NCBI RefSeq assembly: GCF_001183865.1
Contig: NZ_CP012020.1
Location: 124,001-188,000, forward strand
Length of the DNA: 64,000 bases
Source: Methylophilus sp. TWE2
GTDB lineage: Bacteria > Pseudomonadota > Gammaproteobacteria > Burkholderiales > Methylophilaceae
Reading direction: 5' to 3'
A program made the position numbers and the translations under genes. Of the stretch, positions 56,709-64,000 are shown in pieces (position 1 is the stretch's first letter; each line of letters opens with the position of its first letter). The notes below the pieces were generated by a model. It had not been told where the DNA came from and made no database searches. It saw only the letters and a list, made by a program, of their open reading frames with translations.

Positions 56709-58698
56709 TGAATTTCTCCAGGGGGCTTTCTTTAACTTTTATTGCAATGCGGAAAGATTGTCCGTCTGGTGTCATGAAGAATATTGGTTCAATTTCAATA
56801 TGACCTGCTAGTAAAAGCTCTTCTATGTATTCTTGCAATTCATCACTATCGAGAACAGAAAATTCTCTGGTGCCAAAATGTTTTTCTATAATGTCTGCTA
56901 ATTCTTTACTTTCTATTGGATCTGTCCTGATGATTTCACTGCCGAATTGGGCTTTTGATGCACGAAGAACATATCCAGGTGTAGATTCAGTTATGTAATG
57001 ATAAAGATGCTCAATGTCTGTATGGCCCAGAAACCAGCGTAATGTCTCCATCCCACCAAAAGAATTTCCCCAGAAAAATAACATTGCAAAGAAGCGACGT
57101 AATTGATGCTGTCGCATGTAATAACGTTCACCTTTATCGTTCAATCCAGTTTCAAAGTAATCACAAAACAAATCTAAATTTGAGTTGTATTTTTTAGTGT
57201 TAGCTGGTCCCGGAACGCCGGTATGCATATTAGGATATGAAAAAAGCTCTACCTGCCGATTGCTGGCTCCTATATCCTGAAGCCGCTTGTGGAAGTGTTC
57301 TAGTAAATCAATCATCTTCACTGCTACAGGAGGGATTGGTCTAGCTTCCTTTTCTCTAATGTCACCTATACCAGATTTTCCATTATCAAAAATTAGATTT
57401 CTTTTCTCTAAATCAACTGACCTTCCAGCAATTAATCCAAGTAATTCAGCTTGTCGACGAGCAACTAAAGTCCCTGTGCTGAATTGAATTGCCCCAAATA
57501 GGATTCTGAGAACTTCAAATAGCCCTTCATTATTTCGTAATCTTTGAAAATACTCAGTCGAAGTCAGTCGCGCGCTATGCCCATGCCTTGATTCAAATGG
57601 ACTAATTAGCGTTCTGAGGTTCCAAGTTCTGACACCCATTGCCTGAATTTTGGGATCTAATAGGGGGCGTATATCATTGTTAATGGAGTATGTGAAGCAA
57701 CTTACACCCTCTTTTCTTGCAGCTTCAATTACCGCAATTGCACTGTCAAATATTTGCTTACCATTGGACAGGGTAAATTCAATGGCTTGTCTTAAAGACT
57801 TAAGAACAATTTCATTTGGCACAGTTTTGAAGCGACCTGTTTCTTTCAAGCTGAATTTATCATGACTGAAGGCTGAGTCAGTTGCATTGAGTGCAAGAAT
57901 TGGAACTGGTAAGCCAATTTCTTTGAGTTGACCAAGTGATCTAATAGCTGAACGATATGCTGACCACTCCTTGACGCTCATCGTCTCTTCCAAAGTCGTA
58001 GTGACTGATGCTCTGGGGTATTCCTTCACATAACTATTAATTTGATCGAAAAGTAATTCAGGTGCTTGAGGCTTAGATGTAAATGCACGAATTGTGTTTG
58101 GATAGATTATTTCAAATAATTTTTCATAATCAGGTGAGAATCGATAACTCTCAAGGCTTTTTTTGGTTCGATAATCAGACTTGTAATAACCTTTATCCCA
58201 TAGTATTGCTCTTGCATAAATAATCTCTTGCTTATCGAGTTGAAGCATACAATCTTGCTCATCAGGTATATCAAGTGCTAGCTCAGAATTGTTTTCAATG
58301 AGTGCATTCAATTCATTAATGTTCGCTTCCGAAATTTCTCGTTTCAAAAACTCGGTGAGTTTGATTGGTAACTGATAAATGCTCGTTGATGTTTCATTTG
58401 AAGATGCTAGTTGCGCGAGTAAATTGAAAATATCATTTTCAGTTACATTCATTAGCCCGTATTGGGACAATTTGAATTGACCAGCATTTAATAAAAAATA
58501 ATCGATTAACGAAAATACCCTTCTACATGAGTTATAAGCAGAGCTAATTGATATTAATTTCCCACCGGTTATGTCCGAATGACTCTGAATGCAAATCCAA
58601 CATTTAAATAAATGTGTTCGCCAATCTAATTTGAGCATCGGTTTCAACATTTGCTGAGCACCCATTTCAGAACAGATTGAGCGGTAATTCCAGTACAT
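56701..58698 (-). CDS. Tyrosine recombinase (IntB/TnpB-like) of the trio
   Basis: 665-aa recombinase. A short N-terminal Cys/His patch, HLFKCWICIQSH (residues 29-40), could bind zinc. The catalytic domain has Arg415 in ARRQAEL, His531-Arg534 in QHQLRRF, His559 in LGHTDIEHLYHY and Tyr568. Length and layout resemble the larger recombinase of Tn554-type trios. Full-length and apparently active. Confidence 0.85.
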   Translation of the reverse strand: MYWNYRSICSEMGAQQMLKPMLKLDWRTHLFKCWICIQSHSDITGGKLISISSAYNSCRRVFSLIDYFLLNAGQFKLSQYGLMNVTENDIFNLLAQLASSNETSTSIYQLPIKLTEFLKREISEANINELNALIENNSELALDIPDEQDCMLQLDKQEIIYARAILWDKGYYKSDYRTKKSLESYRFSPDYEKLFEIIYPNTIRAFTSKPQAPELLFDQINSYVKEYPRASVTTTLEETMSVKEWSAYRSAIRSLGQLKEIGLPVPILALNATDSAFSHDKFSLKETGRFKTVPNEIVLKSLRQAIEFTLSNGKQIFDSAIAVIEAARKEGVSCFTYSINNDIRPLLDPKIQAMGVRTWNLRTLISPFESRHGHSARLTSTEYFQRLRNNEGLFEVLRILFGAIQFSTGTLVARRQAELLGLIAGRSVDLEKRNLIFDNGKSGIGDIREKEARPIPPVAVKMIDLLEHFHKRLQDIGASNRQVELFSYPNMHTGVPGPANTKKYNSNLDLFCDYFETGLNDKGERYYMRQHQLRRFFAMLFFWGNSFGGMETLRWFLGHTDIEHLYHYITESTPGYVLRASKAQFGSEIIRTDPIESKELADIIEKHFGTREFSVLDSDELQEYIEELLLAGHIEIEPIFFMTPDGQSFRIAIKVKESPLEKFNG

Positions 58699-58786
58699 TG
58701 GCGCAGTTCGGATATTTCGGGTGGCTGTTAATAATTAGGGACCAGCTCTGTGTAATTCTGAAGTTATGCTACCGTACGCTACAGCA

Positions 58787-58814
58787 TTAAAAATGGCTCC
58801 TAACAGGAGCCATT
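58787..58814 (-). terminator. Terminator of the sulP gene
   Basis: AATGGCTCC-TGTTA-GGAGCCATT on the minus strand, followed by TTTT, starts 24 bases after the sulP stop. Confidence 0.85.
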
Positions 58815-58837
58815 GTAGTTATTATTAAGCCATTCGA

Positions 58838-60373
58838 TTAAGCTAGTTTGTCATCTGATACTCTATATTTGGGATCTTCAAGCAAATTGATTTCAATCAT
58901 GTCTTTAGCATTGACTAGTAAATCATAACAATCCTTACTCAAATGTCTTAACTGCAGTTTCTTACCTGCGGCTCTATATTTTGAGGCCAAACCGTCAATG
59001 GCAACCAATGCTGAATGGTCTACAACTCTAGCATTTTTGAAATCAATTACCACTTGTTCTGGATCATCCGCGATACTGAATAAAGATTGAAAATTGGCGA
59101 TAGAAGCAAAGAACAACGTCCCATTGAGTGAATAGATTTTCTGACCCTGCTGATCTATTTCAACATGTACCGCAATTTGTTTGGCGTGTTCCCAGGCAAA
59201 TACTAGCGCTGACACAATCACACCAGCAATCACTGCAATAGCTAAATCGGCAACAATTGTTACACCACCCACCAATAAACCAACAAAGACATCTTGCTTA
59301 GGTACCTTGCCGAAAAGATTAAGCGTTCCCCATTCAAAAGTTTTTTCAGCCACCACAAACATCACACCGATTAAAGCAGCTAATGGAATCATTTCAATCC
59401 ATTTGGATGCAAACAAAATGAAAGAAAGTAGAAATGCTGAGGTGGCAATCCCAGACAGTCGCTTCAAGGCCCCATTGTTAATGTTAATCATACTCTGCCC
59501 AATCATTGCGCACCCCCCCATTCCACCAAAGAAAGCAGTCACTACATTTGCAATGCCCTGTGCCATAGATTCTTTGTTGGGACGACCACGCGTATCCGTC
59601 ATTTCATCAATCAGGTTCAAAGTGAGGAGGGTTTCAATTAAACCCACGGCAGCAAGAATCAGTGCATAAGGCAAGATGATATACAGCGTTTCTAGACTCC
59701 ACGGCACATCTGGAATCTGAAAGCTTGGTAATCCACCTGCGATAGAACCGAGATCTCCCACTGTTTTAGTATCCAGTCCAAAATAAATCACACTCACAGT
59801 AACGGCAATAATAGCTGCTAATGTTGAAGGGATAGCCTTAGTAAATTTTGGCAATAGATAAATAATCGCCATGGTCACTGCAATCAGACCAATCATGATA
59901 TACAGCGGAGTGCCAGTCATCCAGGTGACTGAACCATCTGAGTTTGTAGTTTTGAAATGACCAAATTGGGCTAAGAAAATCACAATCGCTAGCCCATTCA
60001 CAAAACCTAACATCACTGGATGTGGCACCATGCGAATGAACTTACCAAGCTTTGCAACGGCGAACAATATTTGCAATAAACCCATCAGCACAATGGTGGC
60101 AAACAAATATTGCACACCATGCTGGGCGACTAATGCCACCATAACTACGGCAAGCGCGCCGGTCGCGCCAGAAATCATGCCTGGACGTCCACCAAAGGCA
60201 GAAGTTATAAAAGAAACTATTACAGCGGCGTATAGGCCAGTTAAAGGTGAAACATGGGCGATAAGCGCAAATGCGATGGCTTCAGGCACCATCGCCAATG
60301 CAACGGTCAATCCGCTCAGCAAATTGATTTTAATTTCATCGAATTTTGAGTGTTGTAATCTTGAAGTCAACAT
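58838..60373 (-). CDS. SulP-family anion transporter with STAS domain
   Basis: 511-aa inner-membrane transporter: LLSGLTVALAMVPEAIAFALIAHVSPLTGLYAAVIVSF is the SulP start, FGGRPGMISGATGALAVVMVALV is the second repeat, and the C-terminal STAS domain carries VVIDFKNARVVDHSALVAIDGL. Sulfate, bicarbonate or another anion. Start 60373 follows GGAGGT. It sits between two blocks of recombinase genes on the same strand, with its own terminator, so it is cargo inserted there. Confidence 0.9.
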   Translation of the reverse strand: MLTSRLQHSKFDEIKINLLSGLTVALAMVPEAIAFALIAHVSPLTGLYAAVIVSFITSAFGGRPGMISGATGALAVVMVALVAQHGVQYLFATIVLMGLLQILFAVAKLGKFIRMVPHPVMLGFVNGLAIVIFLAQFGHFKTTNSDGSVTWMTGTPLYIMIGLIAVTMAIIYLLPKFTKAIPSTLAAIIAVTVSVIYFGLDTKTVGDLGSIAGGLPSFQIPDVPWSLETLYIILPYALILAAVGLIETLLTLNLIDEMTDTRGRPNKESMAQGIANVVTAFFGGMGGCAMIGQSMININNGALKRLSGIATSAFLLSFILFASKWIEMIPLAALIGVMFVVAEKTFEWGTLNLFGKVPKQDVFVGLLVGGVTIVADLAIAVIAGVIVSALVFAWEHAKQIAVHVEIDQQGQKIYSLNGTLFFASIANFQSLFSIADDPEQVVIDFKNARVVDHSALVAIDGLASKYRAAGKKLQLRHLSKDCYDLLVNAKDMIEINLLEDPKYRVSDDKLA

Positions 60374-60658
60374 TGAACCTCCATAAAACAAGAAATATAA
60401 ATGCGCCTGAATCTAATGATTCAGCGAATTTTAAAAACAGGAATGGCTGGCTAAATTTAGCCGAGTTTGGCAAGTAGCACGAAATGCTTATTGCCTAATG
60501 AAGAGAATTTGGAAAAGAAAATTACATGGGTGTTTACTGCGTGTTTCCGTAGATTATACACGATAGTTATACATCATTAACCATTACCACGAAGGAGCAG
60601 CTAGAAGTATCAACCTTGAACTAAAAGGAGAGTGATTTAGAAGGGTTCTAACTGCTCA

Positions 60659-60925
60659 TTAACACTGGAACGATTGCTCAAAATCAATGGAATCCACAAA
60701 TAAATCTAGTAGCAGTCTATTCGTCTCATCTGTCAACAAACTACCGTTTTCAAGTTTTAATCTAAAATCAAGCGTACAGAATTCTAACTTACCAAAATCA
60801 AGAATCCAAACTTCAGCATCAAATGAGACAGTAAGAAATGGACAATGACGATACTCCTGAAAGCGGTCGCCATTGATAGACTCCAGAAAACTAAGCTCTT
60901 CTGGCCACAATTTATTACTTTGCAT
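60659..60925 (-). CDS. 88-aa partner of the recombinase-like protein
   Basis: 88-aa acidic protein with no recognised domain (SFDAEVWILDFGKLEFCTLDFRLKLENGSLLTDE). Its start overlaps the end of the 767-aa gene by 11 bases, so the two are co-translated. Likely an accessory factor of the integration module. Confidence 0.6.
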   Translation of the reverse strand: MQSNKLWPEELSFLESINGDRFQEYRHCPFLTVSFDAEVWILDFGKLEFCTLDFRLKLENGSLLTDETNRLLLDLFVDSIDFEQSFQC

Positions 60926-63218
60926 AGATTATCTTTTCCATCCAGCTTGGATTAGAGTTTTGCTTTGCATAATCAAGATATAGCTTCAGGTCTGGTCTTT
61001 GTGTGATTAAAGTTTCGATATGATTAATTAGGTAATAAGCTATTTCCGACCAATATTTAGCTTTTGCATTGACAGTACTTTTGGCTTGGTCAACTGCTTG
61101 CATTAAGCTAAATAACACTGTCATAATTTCTGAATTGACTCCAAATACTATTTCTTTAATGATGTTCTGCTCAGTAAAGTTATTGCTATTCTGGATAGCT
61201 GGGTTTGTAGTTGGTCTCAAAGCATGTGTTTTCAAGAATTCATCGACTTCATCAATTGTTTCGAAACCACTTGCTTCAAGCACAAGGTCACTATCTTTCA
61301 TTGCATGAATTACTATTGCTGCCTGAAATATACGAATCCATCGTTCTTGGAAAAAATCTAGAATTGGCCTTGGAAGATACCGGCTGATGAGCCTTATGTC
61401 TAACTGGGTGTGTCCCAGAGCTTTAGACATTTCACTGAGACTTCTAGTCTCAAGATACACCAGCACACCACAACTGGCTCTTAAAGCCGGGAGGCTGAAC
61501 CTAAGAGCATATTTAAGGCGCTTCTCATAGTCTAGAGAGGATGTATTTGCTAAAGATTCCGCAAATGATTCAAATCTCAGTGAAGTATCGCTTGCTAACC
61601 TTTTAATTCTTGCTGGGTAACTAAAGCCACGTTTACATGTTAATAATAGGTATCGCCAATTATCATCATTATTCTTTTTTAGGTGGTTCCGTAAGCTGGT
61701 AGTTAAGTCAATCATTTGCTGAACAATAAATGTTGTTTTTAGATTTAAATGAATGATTTGTTCAGCAAGTAAAGGCCCTTTGCGACTTTTGTAGCTAATC
61801 AAGTTATAGCCGTTATCAGACTTCACAAATCCAACCAATTTTCCATTTTTGTCAAAGAGTTGCAGCTTCTCTAAGAAGGACGGTGTTATTTGTGGGTGAT
61901 TAGCAATCAAGATAATGCAAAAAGGTAAAAGTGCCCCTGTGATAGGTAAGCCTAATTCGTATGCAGTTTGAGGTAACGGGTTCGGAAGAAAAAGATGCGC
62001 GTTATTTTTTTTATCTACAATATGTCCATGATGGAAATATGTAGATGCTGCATTTTTTAAATGATCAGGATTAAAACGATCAATTAACCATGAGTTTTTA
62101 TTTGTTTTATCACTCTGACCAATCTTAACTACTTTTCCTAAGGTGCTATTTTCTAATCTTAATGTGTATCTTGCCCATATTTCATTTATAGCCCATTCGG
62201 CCCATGTTATGGCAATTTCTAAATCAGCTTTTATATTATGAAAGAGAAGGTGCATAGCTTCTTCATCAGTCGCATGCAAAGGAATGTCAGTTAATAGCTT
62301 TTGACTGACAAGATACCCTTCATCAGCAATTTTTATATTTTTGCTCGATTTTGGACCTTTTTTAAAAGGGATTGAAGGGATCGCTCCATAAGGTTCCGCA
62401 AATAAATCTGAGCGCAATAAATATGTATTTAGGAACGGAAGAATTGAACCGTTCCAGCGAGTAATCAATGTGTTGACCTTGACTCCGCTTGCATACCCCT
62501 CCTCAAAATAAAATGTTAGAAATCTTCTTAGAAAAGGACCCATAAAATGGGGGTCTTGGAAGTTCCTCTCATTTAGAGGTTCCTTAGTCTGACGTATAAA
62601 ATTAACAAAAGACTTGAGGCCATGAATTCTATCGGCTCCACTGGCGCTGTAATATAGCGTGCAAATGTCGTACAGTTTCTGTGTGAAATCTCGCCCAAAT
62701 TTTTCGTAAATGCCGTACAAGGGTGCCCAGTACTCTGCACTTTCTTTATTTGAACATTTCCAAGCATTCCATAGCCAAACTTTTTCTTCATTTAATTCAA
62801 GCTTTTCAAATTTTTCAACACAACTGATTGCATCTAAGGAAGGTTTGGTCAGGTGAAATTTCAAACTAGGAAAGGGGTATGAGTCGAATAGTTTTTGGGA
62901 TTGCTCACAAAGCCTGGATAGAATACATAGATATGTATAAGTTGTTTGATTAGTTATTTCGAATATTTTTTTCGAGTATAAAGCCCCAGCATATAGGCAG
63001 ATTATTTCCCCAAAGGCCGGGCTTTGCAGAATCGAATCATTTAATTTTCGATTAGTTATTTGCAAAAAGCATTCAAGCGTACGTAAAACTGGCTTAGCTT
63101 TTGCCTTGTAAGCAACGCCCAATTCCACATTGTGGTGGGCCTCCTCTAATTTATGCAGGACATGTAGATTGATTGCCAAAAAGGGAAAATCTATGTTTGC
63201 TCTTGCGATATTGATCAT
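60915..63218 (-). CDS. Degenerate tyrosine-recombinase-like protein
   Basis: 767-aa protein next to the right end of the island. Its C-terminal part looks like a tyrosine-recombinase domain with gaps: LRASCGVLVYLETRSLSEMSKALGHTQLDIRLISRYLP has an LRAS in place of HxLR (the His is Pro), then LGH and a Tyr 11 residues later. The first catalytic Arg region is not evident. It may be an inactive or specialised recombinase-fold protein such as those described beside two active integrases in some integrative elements. Start 63218 (ATG) preferred to TTG 63224. Confidence 0.7.
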   Translation of the reverse strand: MINIARANIDFPFLAINLHVLHKLEEAHHNVELGVAYKAKAKPVLRTLECFLQITNRKLNDSILQSPAFGEIICLYAGALYSKKIFEITNQTTYTYLCILSRLCEQSQKLFDSYPFPSLKFHLTKPSLDAISCVEKFEKLELNEEKVWLWNAWKCSNKESAEYWAPLYGIYEKFGRDFTQKLYDICTLYYSASGADRIHGLKSFVNFIRQTKEPLNERNFQDPHFMGPFLRRFLTFYFEEGYASGVKVNTLITRWNGSILPFLNTYLLRSDLFAEPYGAIPSIPFKKGPKSSKNIKIADEGYLVSQKLLTDIPLHATDEEAMHLLFHNIKADLEIAITWAEWAINEIWARYTLRLENSTLGKVVKIGQSDKTNKNSWLIDRFNPDHLKNAASTYFHHGHIVDKKNNAHLFLPNPLPQTAYELGLPITGALLPFCIILIANHPQITPSFLEKLQLFDKNGKLVGFVKSDNGYNLISYKSRKGPLLAEQIIHLNLKTTFIVQQMIDLTTSLRNHLKKNNDDNWRYLLLTCKRGFSYPARIKRLASDTSLRFESFAESLANTSSLDYEKRLKYALRFSLPALRASCGVLVYLETRSLSEMSKALGHTQLDIRLISRYLPRPILDFFQERWIRIFQAAIVIHAMKDSDLVLEASGFETIDEVDEFLKTHALRPTTNPAIQNSNNFTEQNIIKEIVFGVNSEIMTVLFSLMQAVDQAKSTVNAKAKYWSEIAYYLINHIETLITQRPDLKLYLDYAKQNSNPSWMEKIIYAK

Positions 63219-63312
63219 TGTCAATTACTTTCACGTTGGAGGTGTCCATATATACTATTGATGTATATAAATAAAAGTCATATTGACAATATTATAAGAA
63301 AAGCTAAACGTT

Positions 63313-64000
63313 AAGCTCATCTAGGAAGAGCACGCCGTGATGGGCCAGGCTAATTTCACCTGGCCTAGGCACGCTGCCACCCCCGACCAACGCAACAGCA
63401 GAGGCAGTATGATGCGGAGCACGAAAAGGGCGCTGTTTCCAGCGCGTCGCGGGGAACTGTCCTGTCAGCGACAAGATCGCTGCACTTTCAAGCGCTTCCT
63501 GTGTGGACATCTCCGGCAAAATGCCGACAAATCGCTGTGCCAGCATACTTTTGCCTGTGCCTGGGGGACCACTCATTAATAGACTGTGTTGCCCTGCGGC
63601 GGCGATTTCCAGAGCACGCTTGGCACGCAGCTGGCCTTTTACATCCTCGTAATCTGCAAGTGCTGTGTGTTCATTCGGAGTCACCTGTGGGTGTACTGAA
63701 AGCGCCTGCTTGTCAGAAAGATGCGCACATACTGCCAGCAAACTATCCGCAGCAAAAATGGTGCAGCCCTCTACCAAACTGGCTTCATATGCACTTTCTT
63801 GGGGCAGGATGGCGGCTCTTTTATTTGCTTTATCTTGCAGCAATTGATAGGTCATGGCGAGCGCCCCTCGGATAGGTCGCAACGCCCCTGTCAATGCCAA
63901 CTCACCGGCGATAACATAACCCGCCAGGGCTTTTTTGGGAAGCTGACCAGAGGCAGCCAAAATACCGAGCGCAATCGGCAAATCATAACGACCACCTTCT
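63313..64000 (-). pseudogene. comM: comM (yifB) 5' fragment, cut by the island (partial at window edge)
   Basis: N-terminal and central part of ComM, running off the right edge. It carries the Lon-substrate-like region (YDLPIALGILAASGQLPKKALAGYVIAGELALTG), the Walker A motif GPPGTGKS, and RAPHHTASAVALVGGGSVPRPGEISLAHHGVLFLDEL, i.e. Walker B, immediately before the junction. Two island codons (Asn, Val) and a stop follow. Without the C-terminal part it should be non-functional, so the host is expected to have reduced transformability. Confidence 0.95.

Larger units (their letters stand above)
32833..63312. mobile_element. ~30.5-kb integrative island inserted in comM
   Basis: Both ends are fixed to within a codon by where comM homology stops. 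On the minus strand comM reads ...LFLDEL up to 63313, and continues PEFDR from 32832. Between lie several tyrosine-recombinase-type genes next to the right end, and cargo: regulatory genes, a ubiquitin-like system with a peptidase, metal transporters, Cd/Zn/Co resistance, an orphan flgB, EptA and SulP. The sequence is visibly AT-richer than the flanks. No direct repeat of more than a few bases is visible at the junctions, and the inner ends share only a weak inverted resemblance (TTTTGCTTTTT versus TTTAGCTTTTC). That fits recombinase-mediated insertion with a short core better than a DDE transposon, but this is inference. Confidence 0.9.

Noticed and set aside
32833..63312. Tn7- or Tn6022-like transposon as cause of the comM insertion
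   Set aside because: No TnsA/B/C/D- or TniA/B-like gene and no short target duplication were seen; tyrosine recombinases are present instead.

Overview
This window looks like the chromosome of a betaproteobacterium. MreB, GatCAB, ThiC with a TPP riboswitch, NadA, IspH, PurU, LysA/LptM and a PilE-FimT-PilV-PilW-PilX-PilY1 minor-pilin operon are all of the betaproteobacterial kind. My feeling is a Methylophilaceae-like methylotroph, but no diagnostic methylotrophy gene lies here, so the family assignment is inference.

Housekeeping part (1-32.8 kb). mreB (minus) diverges from gatC-gatA-gatB. Next come a small membrane-protein gene behind a perfect 18-bp palindrome, a TPP riboswitch with thiC, a CorA-like transporter, a small membrane protein, yaeQ, and a TetR-controlled tripartite RND efflux operon (10.3-16.7 kb). 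A ~650-bp giant inverted repeat fills 16.78-17.43 kb. nadA and a HIT protein, nudB, a likely sigma54-dependent small RNA (about 19.80-19.96 kb), ispH, purU, lysA-lptM and the type IV pilus operon (23.5-30.7 kb) follow, and then a few small genes.

Mobile island (about 32,833-63,312). The competence gene comM (yifB; AAA+ helicase) is cut in two. Its 5' part (63.3 kb to the window end, minus) stops right after the Walker B motif LFLDEL, and its 3' part (32.25-32.83 kb, minus) resumes with PEFDR. The ~30.5 kb between the halves is an AT-richer integrative element. Next to the comM 5' half sit a 767-aa degenerate tyrosine-recombinase-like protein, an 88-aa partner, a SulP transporter and a trio of IntB-like recombinase, small coiled-coil protein and IntA-like recombinase. 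The cargo is: (i) small DNA-binding proteins at the far end; (ii) a ubiquitin-like conjugation cluster of Ubl, DUF6791-like/ThiF E1 and a Cys-rich DUF6527-like protein, with a divergent sigma-factor pair and, downstream on the same strand, a 61-aa protein plus a papain-like cysteine peptidase whose expression seems to pass two terminator-like hairpins; (iii) ProQ-, ZIP-, MgtC- and DMT-type genes, with the 3' end of the DMT gene duplicated; (iv) a Cd/Zn/Co resistance block (CzcI-like, CzcC, CzcB, CzcA, CadA-type ATPase) followed by an orphan flgB; and (v) an EptA/MCR-like phosphoethanolamine transferase with a Fur-box-like site.

The best candidate for an under-described system is the 34.9-40.2 kb cluster (Ubl, E1, DUF6527, small protein, cysteine peptidase, sigma-like pair). 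It is carried as cargo on an island that inactivates comM. Functions are assigned from motifs read by eye; no database search was run.
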